A stretch of 38,838 nucleotides of DNA from Burkholderiaceae bacterium. Lineage in GTDB: Bacteria; Pseudomonadota; Gammaproteobacteria; Burkholderiales; Burkholderiaceae. Positions within the stretch are counted from its first letter, which is position 1. Each line of letters opens with the position of its first letter. This document shows positions 1-7,967 of this stretch, in pieces. A program made the translations under genes and the position numbers. Below the pieces are notes generated by a model. It saw only the letters and a list, made by a program, of their open reading frames with translations. It searched no databases and had not been told where the DNA came from. Where the stretch lies: NCBI GenBank assembly GCA_030151165.1, contig JASLEM010000507.1, forward strand, positions 1 to 38,838. Direction: 5' to 3'.

Positions 1-1
1 C

Positions 2-484
2 CTGCGCACGTGGTCGGAGATCCCGATCATCGTGCTGTCGGCGCGCACGATGGAGGCCGACAAGATCGCCGCGCTCGACGCCGGCGCCGACGACTACCTC
101 GTCAAGCCCTTCGGCACCGGCGAGCTGCTGGCCCGCGTGCGTGCCCAGCTGCGCCGCCACCCGCGTGCGAACGCGGACGTGCCGAGCGTGCTCGATTTCG
201 GCGACGTCCACGTCGACCTCGTGCGCCGCACCGTCGAACGCGCGGGCGCGCCGCTGCACCTCACGCCGCTCGAGTACCGGCTGCTGACGCACCTCGCGTC
301 GCACCCCAACCGCGTGCTCACGCACCCGCAGCTGCTGCGCGCCGTGTGGGGGCCGTCGCACTCGGAGGACACGCATTACGTGCGCATCTACATGGGCCAC
401 CTGCGTGCCAAGCTCGAGGCCGACCCGTCGCAGCCGCAGCACCTGATCACGGAGCTGGGCGTCGGGTACCGCTTCGTGCCGTGA
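2..484 (+). CDS. kdpE: KdpE-type response regulator, C-terminal part (5' truncated by the window)
   Basis: Open from the window edge in the frame starting at base 2; 160 residues are visible and the N-terminal receiver half with the phospho-acceptor Asp lies outside. The visible receiver end has the PIIVLSAR and DAGADDYLVKPFG signatures, including the conserved Lys-Pro. A complete OmpR/PhoB winged-helix domain follows (LTPLEYRLL, then YVRIYMGHLRAKLE and ELGVGYRFV). The pattern of the receiver end and the YVRIYMGHLR segment is that of KdpE, which with the sensor kinase KdpD controls the high-affinity K+ ATPase KdpFABC. KdpD would be expected just upstream. The Kup K+ transporter lies about 8 kb downstream. 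Family is certain; the KdpE subfamily is well supported but rests on recognition by eye. Confidence 0.88.
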   Translation: MRTWSEIPIIVLSARTMEADKIAALDAGADDYLVKPFGTGELLARVRAQLRRHPRANADVPSVLDFGDVHVDLVRRTVERAGAPLHLTPLEYRLLTHLASHPNRVLTHPQLLRAVWGPSHSEDTHYVRIYMGHLRAKLEADPSQPQHLITELGVGYRFVP

Positions 485-500
485 GCGTGGCGGCGGGATC

Positions 501-549
501 GCGCGGTCTCGGGGTCTGCCCCTAATCGCCAATCCTGGGCAGACCGCGC
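501..549 (+). terminator. Overlapping inverted repeats after kdpE, possible terminator or 3' hairpin
   Basis: Two 9-bp perfect inverted repeats share one right arm. GGTCTGCCC (513-521) pairs with GGGCAGACC (537-545) across a 15-nt loop, and GCGCGGTCT (501-509) pairs with AGACCGCGC (541-549). The two stems are mutually exclusive over 541-545. The element starts 17 bases after the kdpE stop. There is no T-run, so it is not a canonical intrinsic terminator; it may stabilise the mRNA 3' end or act with Rho. Confidence 0.4.
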
Positions 550-617
550 CGGCCCCGGCCACCATAATCGTCGCTCCCCCGGATTCCGATTCCAATTCCA
601 AATCAAGAGGAGATGAC

Positions 618-1256
618 ATGGTGAACGCCGGTCGACGTCTTATCGCCCTCGCGCTGTCGCTGGCCCTGGCGGTCGTCGCGGGCTGCGCCAGCCACGCCGA
701 CAAGCCGGCGGCCGGCCCGCAGCACTACACCGAGAGCATCTCGTCGGTGCTGCTGTCGGAGGACGGCAAGCACATGGCGGCGATCGGCAGCGACCACCAT
801 TACATCTTCGAGGCGCCGCCGGTGCTGTTCCAGGCGCTGCATTCGCCGATCCACTCGTCGCTGACGGCGACGTTCTCGACCTTCCATGTCGACAACAAGA
901 ACGTCGTCACCGGCGAGTACACGTTGGCGCTGCCCGCGGACGCGCCGGCCGACAAGCAGCAGGCCGCCGCCGCGATCGGCTTCGTGCGCGACGCCGACGG
1001 CCGCTACGAGACCGCCGGCACGCTCAAGGGCCAGCGCTTCACCGGCTGGACGTACAAGGGCGGCCGCGAGCAGGACAAGCTGAACAAGGCCTACACGATC
1101 GAGTTCACGACCGACTTCAGCGCCGGCGACGCCGCGGTCGACGGCGCCGCCACGCCGATCCGCACCGCCGCCGACGGCGTGCAGCTGCTTTACTACGCCC
1201 CGCTCGCGCCGGTCATCCTGCCGTTCATCTACTTCGGCAAGGCGCGCGATCATTGA
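618..1256 (+). CDS. Putative lipoprotein, unknown function
   Basis: 212 residues. The N-terminus is a typical lipoprotein signal: positive start (NAGRR), hydrophobic stretch, then a VVAGC lipobox with Cys near residue 23, so export and lipid anchoring are likely. The mature part has no motif I recognise; it is alternating polar and hydrophobic and ends in a short hydrophobic segment (YYAPLAPVILPFIYFGKA) that could be a beta strand or membrane-associated tail. The ATG is well placed behind a purine-rich ribosome site (AGAGGAG, about 606-612). Its stop codon TGA at 1254 is the first three bases of the heptamer repeat array that follows. It appears to be a single-gene unit. Function unknown. Confidence 0.75.
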   Translation: MVNAGRRLIALALSLALAVVAGCASHADKPAAGPQHYTESISSVLLSEDGKHMAAIGSDHHYIFEAPPVLFQALHSPIHSSLTATFSTFHVDNKNVVTGEYTLALPADAPADKQQAAAAIGFVRDADGRYETAGTLKGQRFTGWTYKGGREQDKLNKAYTIEFTTDFSAGDAAVDGAATPIRTAADGVQLLYYAPLAPVILPFIYFGKARDH

Positions 1257-1302
1257 CGCCTGACGCCTGACGCCTGACGCCTGACGCCTGACGCCTGACG
1301 CC
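1254..1302 (+). repeat. Heptanucleotide tandem repeat, 7 perfect copies of TGACGCC
   Basis: Seven uninterrupted, identical copies of the 7-mer TGACGCC fill 49 bases between the lipoprotein gene and the next gene. The first copy supplies the lipoprotein stop codon. Because 7 is not a multiple of 3, the successive TGA triplets fall in all three forward frames, so any readthrough is stopped. The array ends 12 bases before the ATG of the next gene, so copy-number change would alter the leader of that gene but not a reading frame. Confidence 0.95.
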
Positions 1303-1314
1303 CGCGAGGCCGCG

Positions 1315-1815
1315 ATGCCCGAACCGCGCGACATCCTGATCCACTACGACGAGGACGCGCGAACGCTGACGTTCCGGTCGGTGCCGGCGGCGAGCGCGGC
1401 GGCCCTGCGCGCGGGCGCGTCGGACGGCGTCGCGCCCGACCTCGACGACCTCGCCGCGATGCACCCGGACGACGCCGAGCGGCACGTCGGCCGGCTGGTG
1501 CTGGCGCTGGTCGACCGGCATGCCGCGGCGAAGATCGGCGTGCGCGACTACGAGGCCGAGGCCGCGGCCGAACAGGCCCGGCATGTCGCCGAGCTCGAGA
1601 CGCTCGCCGCGGCGGGCGATGCCGACGCGCAGTTCGCGCTGTTCCTCCAGCTGCAGGTCACGGCGCTGCAGACGCACTCGCTGGCCGCGCTCGAACGCGC
1701 CGACGCGCTGCTGGCCGCCGCGGCCGCACAAGGCCACGACGAGGCGCTGGCGATGGCCGGGAACTGGCCGTTGCTGCGCGTGGTCGCCGAGCGCCGCATC
1801 GCGCGCGGCGGCTGA
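1315..1815 (+). CDS. Conserved-looking hypothetical protein with a C-terminal helical region
   Basis: 166 residues, cytoplasmic by appearance (no signal peptide or membrane segment). The first third is acidic and mixed; the second half (about residues 75-160) is Ala/Leu/Glu-rich and helical, with a stretch AAGDADAQFALFLQ reminiscent of Sel1/TPR-type helical repeats, but I do not see enough repeats to name the family. The ATG is preceded by GAGG at 1305-1308. The heptamer array lies immediately upstream, so the transcript leader, or the end of a shared transcript with the lipoprotein, contains it. A short 5-bp stem (CGGGC 1816-1820 with GCCCG 1825-1829) follows the stop codon. Function unknown. 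Confidence 0.6.
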   Translation: MPEPRDILIHYDEDARTLTFRSVPAASAAALRAGASDGVAPDLDDLAAMHPDDAERHVGRLVLALVDRHAAAKIGVRDYEAEAAAEQARHVAELETLAAAGDADAQFALFLQLQVTALQTHSLAALERADALLAAAAAQGHDEALAMAGNWPLLRVVAERRIARGG

Positions 1816-1959
1816 CGGGCGGACGCCCGGGCCGTTCCGGCGCGAAATACCCTCGCTTGGGGGCTGCGGGGTGATCCAGGCTGCGTTATCGTTTGACGAA
1901 CCCGCCAGGCCGCCCGCACGACGCGCCCGCCTGCCCGCCCAGCCACCTCGTTCACACCG

Positions 1960-3786
1960 ATGTCGACTGCCGAAATCGATCGCCTGGCGCTGACCGCGCT
2001 GCGCCTGCTGCCCGACGAGCCCGAACGCGCGATGCGGATCTGGGCCGACGCGTTCGCGCGCGCGAGCGAGGCCGGCCTGGAGCGCGAGCTGTTCCGGCTG
2101 CAGGTGGTGCAGATGAACCACGAGGCGCGCTTCGGCGACCGCGGCGCGCTGGTCGCGCGGATCGACGCGGCGCTCGAGGTGGCGCAGCGGCGCGGCTGGA
2201 TCGTCGAGGGCCTGCTGCTGAACCTGCTGGTGCTGTTCCTGGCCACCCTCGGCACCAACCACGACGCCGGCCTGCGCGACGTCCAGGCGATCCGCGAGCT
2301 GGCCGAGGGCCACCTCGAGCCGATCGAGCTGAGCTGGATGGACCTGATGGCCGGCCACTTCCGCGGCTACCTGGTCGGCTGGGCCGAGGAGCAGAAGCGC
2401 GCCTACCAGGCGCTGAACCGGCTGTTCGACTGCCCCGACGCGCCGACCGGCCTCGTCGCCAACACGAAGAAGAACATCGGCTACAGCCACCTGCTGGTGC
2501 AGAACGTCGACCTCGCGCGGATCTACCTCGAGGAGGCCTTCCGCCTCTACGAGCCGCTGCCGATGACGCCGCGCAAGCTGTCGTCGGTGAAGGCGTGGGC
2601 GCAGTGCCTGCTGTCGATGGGCGACCCGGCCCGCGCCGACCGCGTGATGGCCCCGACGCTCGCCGAGCGCGACAAGGTGGCCACGCCGCTGTACCTCGCC
2701 AGCGCGCTGCTGGTGGCGGCCGAGACCAAGCTCGCGATCGGCGACCGCGCGACGGCCGTCGAGCTGCTCGGCGAGGCGTCGGCCGCCGCGAACGCGCACG
2801 CCGAGCCCGCGATCCTGGTGCACGTGGCCTACGTGCGCGCGCTGCTGCTGTCCGAGCTGAGCGAGGCGGTGTCGCCCGCCCAGGCCGCCGAGGCGGCCGA
2901 GGCCGGCTGCGCGCTGATCACCGACAACACGCACGAGATCGCGGTGCAGAGCTGCGTCGCGCTCGCCGCGCGGCTGCAGGCGCGCGCCGGCAACTTCGAG
3001 CGCGCGTATGCCTTGCAGGGACGCCTCATCGACATGCGCGGCGAGCTCGCCGCCAAGGCCGCGGAGATCCGCAACATCGACCTCCACGTCGACCACCAGA
3101 CGCACCTCGCGCGCATGGAGATCGAGCACGCGCGGCGCGAGCGCACCATCGCCGAGACCGCCGAGGCCGCGATCGTGCAGAAGAACCTGCTGCTCGAGCA
3201 GCGCCTGCGCGAGGTCGAGCGCCTGCAGGATTCGCTGCGCGACCTCGCCAACCGCGACGCGCTCACCGGCCTCTTCAACCGGCGCTACCTCGGCGAGCAG
3301 CTGCCGGGGCTGCTGTCGATGGTGGCGCGCCAGCGCGAGCGCATCACGGTCGTGCTGATCGACCTCGACCACTTCAAGGCCGTCAACGACCGCTACGGCC
3401 ACGCGATGGGCGACCTCGTGCTCAAGGGCTTCTCCGACCTGCTGCGCGACGGCTTCCGCGCCCACGACCTCTGCTGCCGCTACGGCGGCGAGGAGTTCTG
3501 CGTGCTGATGTCCGACACCGACGACGTCGCCGCGCGCGCCCGCGTCGAGGAGCTGCTCGTGCGCCTCAGCGAGCGCGTCTTCACGATCGGCGACCGGCAG
3601 CTCGCGCAGGTCGGCTTCTCGGCGGGCATCGTCAGCTTCGCGGCCGACGTGCGCATCGACATGGACCTCGTCTTCCGCCGCGCCGACCAGGCGCTCTACG
3701 CCGCCAAGAACGCCGGGCGGCGCCAGATCGCGGCGGTGCAGTGGGTGGCGCGGGCGCGCGACGGCTGGGCCGGGCTGGGCGTCTGA
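1960..3786 (+). CDS. Diguanylate cyclase with N-terminal helical-repeat (TPR-like) domain
   Basis: 608 residues with no signal peptide or membrane helix, so a cytoplasmic enzyme. Residues about 1-370 form an Ala/Leu/Arg-rich helical-repeat region of TPR type. A coiled-coil linker (about 375-425, ARRERTIAETAE and EQRLREVERLQ) leads into a GGDEF domain (about 428-595). The signature RYGGEEF is intact (GGEEF at 509-513), and an RxxD product-inhibition site is present (RAHD, 500-503), five residues upstream as in feedback-regulated cyclases. DLDHFKAVNDRYGHAMGD provides the metal/nucleotide site. It should condense two GTP to c-di-GMP. TPR regions usually bind protein partners, so control by protein interaction is an inference. 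No convincing Shine-Dalgarno site was seen before the ATG. Confidence 0.9.
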   Translation: MSTAEIDRLALTALRLLPDEPERAMRIWADAFARASEAGLERELFRLQVVQMNHEARFGDRGALVARIDAALEVAQRRGWIVEGLLLNLLVLFLATLGTNHDAGLRDVQAIRELAEGHLEPIELSWMDLMAGHFRGYLVGWAEEQKRAYQALNRLFDCPDAPTGLVANTKKNIGYSHLLVQNVDLARIYLEEAFRLYEPLPMTPRKLSSVKAWAQCLLSMGDPARADRVMAPTLAERDKVATPLYLASALLVAAETKLAIGDRATAVELLGEASAAANAHAEPAILVHVAYVRALLLSELSEAVSPAQAAEAAEAGCALITDNTHEIAVQSCVALAARLQARAGNFERAYALQGRLIDMRGELAAKAAEIRNIDLHVDHQTHLARMEIEHARRERTIAETAEAAIVQKNLLLEQRLREVERLQDSLRDLANRDALTGLFNRRYLGEQLPGLLSMVARQRERITVVLIDLDHFKAVNDRYGHAMGDLVLKGFSDLLRDGFRAHDLCCRYGGEEFCVLMSDTDDVAARARVEELLVRLSERVFTIGDRQLAQVGFSAGIVSFAADVRIDMDLVFRRADQALYAAKNAGRRQIAAVQWVARARDGWAGLGV

Positions 3787-3998
3787 GGCGCTCGGCGGGC
3801 GCGTGGGGAATCCTCGACGCCTGCAACCGGATGTGACAGCCTTCGTGACGGAATTCGCGCGGCCGCCGGCCGGGCCGCCCGGCGGGCGGCACAAGGGTTC
3901 AAGCTTGCGACACGATGGCCGATAGCCTCATGGGATGAGCCGGGCTCGCGTCGCCGCGTGGACGCCGTCGGCTCCCGAACCGGAACGCACCCGCCACC

Positions 3999-4613
3999 AT
4001 GATCCGCCGCCTCGCGTCACTCGCCGCCGCCTTCCTGCTTGCCGCCACGACGCTCGGCGCGGGGGCGGCGAACGTCTCGGTCGTCGTCGGCGACGCCACC
4101 GGCGCACCGGTGGCCGACGCCGTCGTGATGCTGGAGCCGACCGGCCCGCACGCGGCCGTCAAGCCGCTCAATGGCGTCCAGATCGCGCAGCACGACCTGC
4201 AGTTCGACCCGCAGCTCACCGTCATCACGACCGGCACCTCGGTGCTGTTCCCGAACGAGGACACGGTGCGCCACCACGTCTACTCGTTCTCGCCGACCAA
4301 GACCTTCCAGCTCAAGCTCTACGCCGGCAAGCCGCACACGCCGGTGGTGTTCGACAAGCCCGGCGTCGCCGTCCTCGGCTGCAACATCCACGACCAGATG
4401 GTCGCGTGGGTCGTCGTCTCGGACACGCCGTTCTACGCGCGCACCAGCGCCGCCGGCCGCGCGCGCGTCGAGGGCGTGCCGCCGGGCAGCTACGTGCTGC
4501 ACGTGTGGCATTCGAGCCTGGCCGAGACCGCGCCGGCGATGACCTTGCCGCTGGCCGTCGGCGGCGACGTCGAGCAGCGCGTCCGGCTCGCGCCGAACGG
4601 ACTGTCGAAGTGA
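3999..4613 (+). CDS. Periplasmic cupredoxin-like (plastocyanin/methylamine-utilisation type) protein
   Basis: 204 residues with a Sec signal peptide (MIRRLASLAA..., likely cleaved near residue 23, AGA-A). The next 110 residues form a cupredoxin-like beta-sandwich: FPNEDTVRHHVYSF gives His92/His93, and GCNIHDQM gives Cys128, His131 and Met134, together a complete type-1 copper ligand set. A short C-terminal beta module (residues 145-200, RVEGVPPGSYVLHVWH) resembles carboxypeptidase-regulatory-like domains. Proteins of this type are often annotated as methylamine utilisation proteins, although no methylamine dehydrogenase genes are nearby. The last bases overlap the start of the following GGDEF-EAL gene (GTGA), so the two are translationally coupled. 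A role as a copper or redox input for that membrane protein is inference. Confidence 0.85.
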   Translation: MIRRLASLAAAFLLAATTLGAGAANVSVVVGDATGAPVADAVVMLEPTGPHAAVKPLNGVQIAQHDLQFDPQLTVITTGTSVLFPNEDTVRHHVYSFSPTKTFQLKLYAGKPHTPVVFDKPGVAVLGCNIHDQMVAWVVVSDTPFYARTSAAGRARVEGVPPGSYVLHVWHSSLAETAPAMTLPLAVGGDVEQRVRLAPNGLSK

Positions 4614-7045
4614 AGCTGCCCGCCCGCTACTGGAGCGGCTCGATCGGCGCCCGCATCGCGGTGCTGTTCCTCGCGTTGCTGCTCGCGGTGCAGCTCGCGA
4701 GCTTCGCCGCGCTGCGCGCCAGCCTGACCACCCACGCGCACCGCGTGCTGCCGACGCGGCTGCTCGAGGGCGAGCGCCTGCTGCAGAACCTGCTCGACCG
4801 CCGGGCGCAGGCCGTCACCGACGGCGCGCAGCTGCTCGCGGCCGACTACGGCTTCCGCGAGGCGCTGGGCAGCAACGACGCCGAGACCATCGTCTCCGTG
4901 CTCGCCAACCACGGCGCGCGCATCGGCGCCACCGAGGCCGCGCTGCTGTCGCCCGACTTCCAGCTCCGCGCCACCACCGTCGCGCACCCGGGCGAGTTCG
5001 CGCCGGTCGCGAGCCGGCTCGCGGCGCGCGCCGGCGCGTCCGGCCACGCGCATGCCATCGCGCTGCTGGCCGGCCGGCCGTTCCAGGTCGTGCTGGTGCC
5101 GGTCAAGGCGCCGCTCGTGATCGGCTGGGTGTTGATGGCGTTCCCGCTCGACGCGCAGCTGGCGAGCGACATGCGCAGCCTGTCCGGCCTCGACCTGACC
5201 CTGCTGTCGCGCGCCTCGGCCGGCGACCACTGGGCGACGGCGCTGACGAGCCTCGATTCCGCGGACGCGCAGAGCGTGGCCGACTATCCCTGGGTCGCCA
5301 CGGCGCACGACGCCGGCATGACAGCGGTGAGCTCGCGTGGCGAGGAGCTCGGCGTGCGCGCCGTGCCGCTGGGCGCCGCCGGCCAGGCCGACGCGGGCGT
5401 GCTGGCGCTGGTGTCGCTGTCCGTCGAGGACGCCGTGCGCCTGCCGGCCGACCTGCAGGTCGCGCTGATCGTCATCACGCTCGTCGGCATCGCCGTCTTC
5501 GCGTTCGGCAGCGTCATCACCGCGCGCCGCGTCACGACGCCGCTGCGCGGGCTGGCCGACGCCGCCGAGCGCCTCGGCGCGGGCGACTACGCGACGCCGA
5601 TGCGCGGCCTGCGCCGCAACGACGAGATCGGCGAGCTGTCGCAGTCGTTCGAGCGCATGCGCATCAGCGTGGCCGAGAACCAGGCCCAGATCCTCAAGCT
5701 CGCCTACTGGGACAGCCTCACCGACCTGCCCAACCGCGCGCGCTTCGGCGCGCTGCTCGGCGAGGCGATCCAGGAGGCGGCCGCCAGGGGCGCGGCGCCC
5801 GACGGCGCGGCAGCGGCGGTCGGCGTCGTGATGCTCGACCTGAACCGCTTCAAGCATGTCAACGACGTGCTGGGCTACCGCGTCGGCGACCTCGTGCTCG
5901 TCGCGATCGCCGAGCGCCTCGCCCGCGCGGTCGCGCGCGAGGGCGACGTCGTCGCGCGCCTCAGCGGCGACGAGTTCGGCATCCTGCTGCGCGGCGCCGA
6001 CCCGCGTGCCGCGCTCGTGGTGGCGCAGCGCGTCGAACTCGCGCTCGACGAGCCCCTCGTGCTCGAGGGCCACAGCATCGACGTCGGCGCGGGCGTCGGC
6101 GTCGCGTGCTGGCCGCAGCATGCCGACGCCGCCGACACGCTGCTGGTGCGCGCCGAGATGGCGATGTACGCGGGCAAGCGGCGCAGCAACGGGCCGCTGG
6201 TCTACGACCCGTCGATCGACGTCACGAGCGCGCAGACGCTCACGCTGATGAGCGAGCTGCGCCAGGCCGTCGACCGCAACGAGCTGCGGCTGTACCTGCA
6301 GCCCAAGCTCGCGCTGCACGACCGCCGCGTGATCGGTGCCGAGGCGCTGGTGCGCTGGCAGCACCCGGTGCGCGGCCTCGTGCCGCCGGTGCAGTTCATC
6401 CCGTTCGCCGAGCAGACCGGCTTCATCCGCGTGCTCACGATGTGGGTCTTCGAGGAGGCCGCGCGCCACTGGCTCGTGCTGAACGACGAGGGCATGGAGC
6501 TGGTGCTGTCGGTCAACCTGTCGACGCGCGACCTGCTCGACCAGGACCTGCCGCAGAAGTTCCAGGCGCTGCTGGCCAAGCACGGCGTGCCGGCCGCGGC
6601 GTTCTGCCTCGAGATCACCGAGAGCGCGATCATGGACGACCCGCAGCGCGCGCTCGCGACGCTCGACGCGCTGAGCGCGATCGGCTTCAAGCTGTCGATC
6701 GACGACTTCGGCACCGGCTACTCGTCGCTCGCCTACCTGAAGCGGCTGCCGGTCGACGAGCTGAAGATCGACCAGTCCTTCGTGCGCAGCATGCAGGCCG
6801 AGTCCGACGACGAGATGATCGTGCGCTCGACCGTCGACCTCGCGCACAACCTCGGCATCACCGTCGTCGCCGAGGGCGTCGAGAACATCGAGGTGTGGGA
6901 CATGCTGCGCGACCTGAAGTGCGACCAGGCGCAGGGCTTCTTCATGGGGCGCCCGATGCCGGTCGGCGACTTCCCCGAGTGGACGACGAGCTGGGGCATG
7001 CGCCGCTCGGCGGCCGACGGCGAGTCGGCGCGGATGCTGCACTGA
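4610..7045 (+). CDS. Membrane GGDEF-EAL protein, probable c-di-GMP phosphodiesterase with periplasmic sensor
   Basis: 811 residues starting at a GTG that overlaps the stop of the cupredoxin-like gene by 4 bases. Layout: membrane helix about 15-36, periplasmic sensor about 37-280 (double-Cache-like in size), second helix about 283-305, HAMP about 305-360, GGDEF about 370-530, EAL about 545-795. The GGDEF motif is degenerate, SGDEF at 452-456, although DLNRFKHVND is kept. The EAL half has EALVRWQHP (EAL at 578-580), ITESAIM, SIDDFGTGYSS and LKIDQSFV, so phosphodiesterase residues appear present. The likely net activity is c-di-GMP hydrolysis to pGpG, with the GGDEF half regulatory or weakly active. 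Coupling to a periplasmic copper protein suggests its sensor domain reads a periplasmic signal. Confidence 0.9.
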   Translation: MKLPARYWSGSIGARIAVLFLALLLAVQLASFAALRASLTTHAHRVLPTRLLEGERLLQNLLDRRAQAVTDGAQLLAADYGFREALGSNDAETIVSVLANHGARIGATEAALLSPDFQLRATTVAHPGEFAPVASRLAARAGASGHAHAIALLAGRPFQVVLVPVKAPLVIGWVLMAFPLDAQLASDMRSLSGLDLTLLSRASAGDHWATALTSLDSADAQSVADYPWVATAHDAGMTAVSSRGEELGVRAVPLGAAGQADAGVLALVSLSVEDAVRLPADLQVALIVITLVGIAVFAFGSVITARRVTTPLRGLADAAERLGAGDYATPMRGLRRNDEIGELSQSFERMRISVAENQAQILKLAYWDSLTDLPNRARFGALLGEAIQEAAARGAAPDGAAAAVGVVMLDLNRFKHVNDVLGYRVGDLVLVAIAERLARAVAREGDVVARLSGDEFGILLRGADPRAALVVAQRVELALDEPLVLEGHSIDVGAGVGVACWPQHADAADTLLVRAEMAMYAGKRRSNGPLVYDPSIDVTSAQTLTLMSELRQAVDRNELRLYLQPKLALHDRRVIGAEALVRWQHPVRGLVPPVQFIPFAEQTGFIRVLTMWVFEEAARHWLVLNDEGMELVLSVNLSTRDLLDQDLPQKFQALLAKHGVPAAAFCLEITESAIMDDPQRALATLDALSAIGFKLSIDDFGTGYSSLAYLKRLPVDELKIDQSFVRSMQAESDDEMIVRSTVDLAHNLGITVVAEGVENIEVWDMLRDLKCDQAQGFFMGRPMPVGDFPEWTTSWGMRRSAADGESARMLH

Positions 7046-7074
7046 CGCCGGCGCGCCGCGCGCGGCCCCGGCCG

Positions 7075-7395
7075 TCAGCCGGACTTCTTCAGGTCGTCGC
7101 CGTGCAGCTTGCCGAAGTGGCTCGCCGCGAACAGCGACATCGCCAGCGCGCCGAGCGCGAACACGCCGGCGTCGACCGGATCGCGCAGGTCGAAGCCGTC
7201 CACGCGCACCAGCAGCAGCCAGGCGACGACCAGGTTGGCCAGCCCCCACAGCACGTTGACGGTGGACGACGACAGCCCGATGCCGCTCGGCGTGGCGAAC
7301 GGCGTCTGGAACGGCCGGCCGGACAGGCCGTTGACCCAGTGCGGGATGGCGTTCGCGAGGAAGGCGCCGCCGAAGAAATAGGCTGTCCAGTGCAT
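7075..7395 (-). CDS. Small integral membrane protein, unknown function
   Basis: 106 residues with about three hydrophobic segments (residues about 4-22, 45-62 and 76-92) and a charged tail ending KKSG. The first segment contains HWVNGLSGRPFQTPFATPSG, a motif-like Gly/Pro-rich loop between helices 1 and 2. The ATG is preceded by a purine-rich stretch (AAAGAGACGAC). It lies 57 bases downstream of a MarR-type regulator on the same strand, so it is probably the regulated partner in a two-gene operon. It converges with the GGDEF-EAL gene, with only 29 bases between the stops. No enzymatic motif was seen. Confidence 0.75.
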   Translation of the reverse strand: MHWTAYFFGGAFLANAIPHWVNGLSGRPFQTPFATPSGIGLSSSTVNVLWGLANLVVAWLLLVRVDGFDLRDPVDAGVFALGALAMSLFAASHFGKLHGDDLKKSG

Positions 7396-7452
7396 GTCGT
7401 CTCTTTCAGTGGCGCCGCGGCGTCGGTGGTTGATCGGGAAGGGGCGCCGGCC

Positions 7453-7878
7453 TCACGACGCCACGAGGCGCGCCATGATCCGGCCCGCGGCGAAGAGCGT
7501 CTCGCGCTCGTGCGGTTCGAGCCGCGCCAGCGCCTGCTGCAGCCACGCGCGCTTGGCGTCGCGGATGGTCTTGCGCACGGCCACGCCATGCTGCGACAGG
7601 CCGATCAGCGACTGGCGCCCGTCGGTCGGATGCGGCTCGCGCGCGACGATGCCGGCCGCCTCCAGCGCGGCGACGGTCGCGCCCATCGATTGCGGCTTCA
7701 TGCCTTCGGCGCGCGCGAGATCGGCAATCGACGCCGGGCCGCCGCTGGCCAGCCGCGCGACGACCAGGCGCTCGGTCATCGACAGGTCGTGGCTGTCCGT
7801 CTGCGCCTTCACGCGGCGCAGCAGCAGCCCGATGGCGGACATCAGCGCCTCGGCGTCGTCGGGGGTCTTCTTCGGCAT
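7453..7878 (-). CDS. MarR-family transcriptional regulator
   Basis: 141 residues. A winged helix-turn-helix spans about residues 35-95 (LSMTERLVVARLA, then SIADLARAEGMKPQSMGATVAALEAAGIV), followed by the beta wing EPHPTDGRQSLIGLS. The wing DxRxxxxxLT-like pattern and the long flanking helices for dimerisation match MarR proteins. These bind palindromic operators as dimers and release on binding small aromatic compounds or on oxidation; this protein has no Cys, so a thiol switch is unlikely. A 10-bp perfect palindrome lies 29 bases upstream of the ATG, suggesting autoregulation together with the membrane protein downstream. The target ligand cannot be told from sequence. Confidence 0.9.
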   Translation of the reverse strand: MPKKTPDDAEALMSAIGLLLRRVKAQTDSHDLSMTERLVVARLASGGPASIADLARAEGMKPQSMGATVAALEAAGIVAREPHPTDGRQSLIGLSQHGVAVRKTIRDAKRAWLQQALARLEPHERETLFAAGRIMARLVAS

Positions 7879-7906
7879 GGCGGAACGATAGCAGAATGGA
7901 AGTCAA

Positions 7907-7916
7907 ACTTGCAAGT
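7907..7916. promoter_or_regulatory. Palindrome ACTTGCAAGT, candidate MarR operator
   Basis: A perfect 10-bp palindrome lies between the MarR gene start (7878) and the end of the next gene (7968). On the minus strand it contains TTGCAA, which with an 18-base spacer precedes TATCGT (7884-7889), a possible -35/-10 pair; that would place transcription start very close to the ATG. An operator over the -35 box fits repression by the MarR protein. Confidence 0.5.
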
Positions 7917-7967
7917 AAGGCTTCTAATCTGGTCGGCGCCAGACCGTCCTGGCGGCGCCCTGTCGCG

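Noticed and set aside
1254..1302. Heptamer array as a CRISPR array
   Set aside because: The repeats are 7 bases with no spacers and there are no cas genes in the window.
1225..3894. Long antisense open frame over the hypothetical and GGDEF genes
   Set aside because: Low-complexity Arg/Val/Ala/Gln-rich translation, no start signals, and the sense-strand gene carries GGEEF and other motifs.
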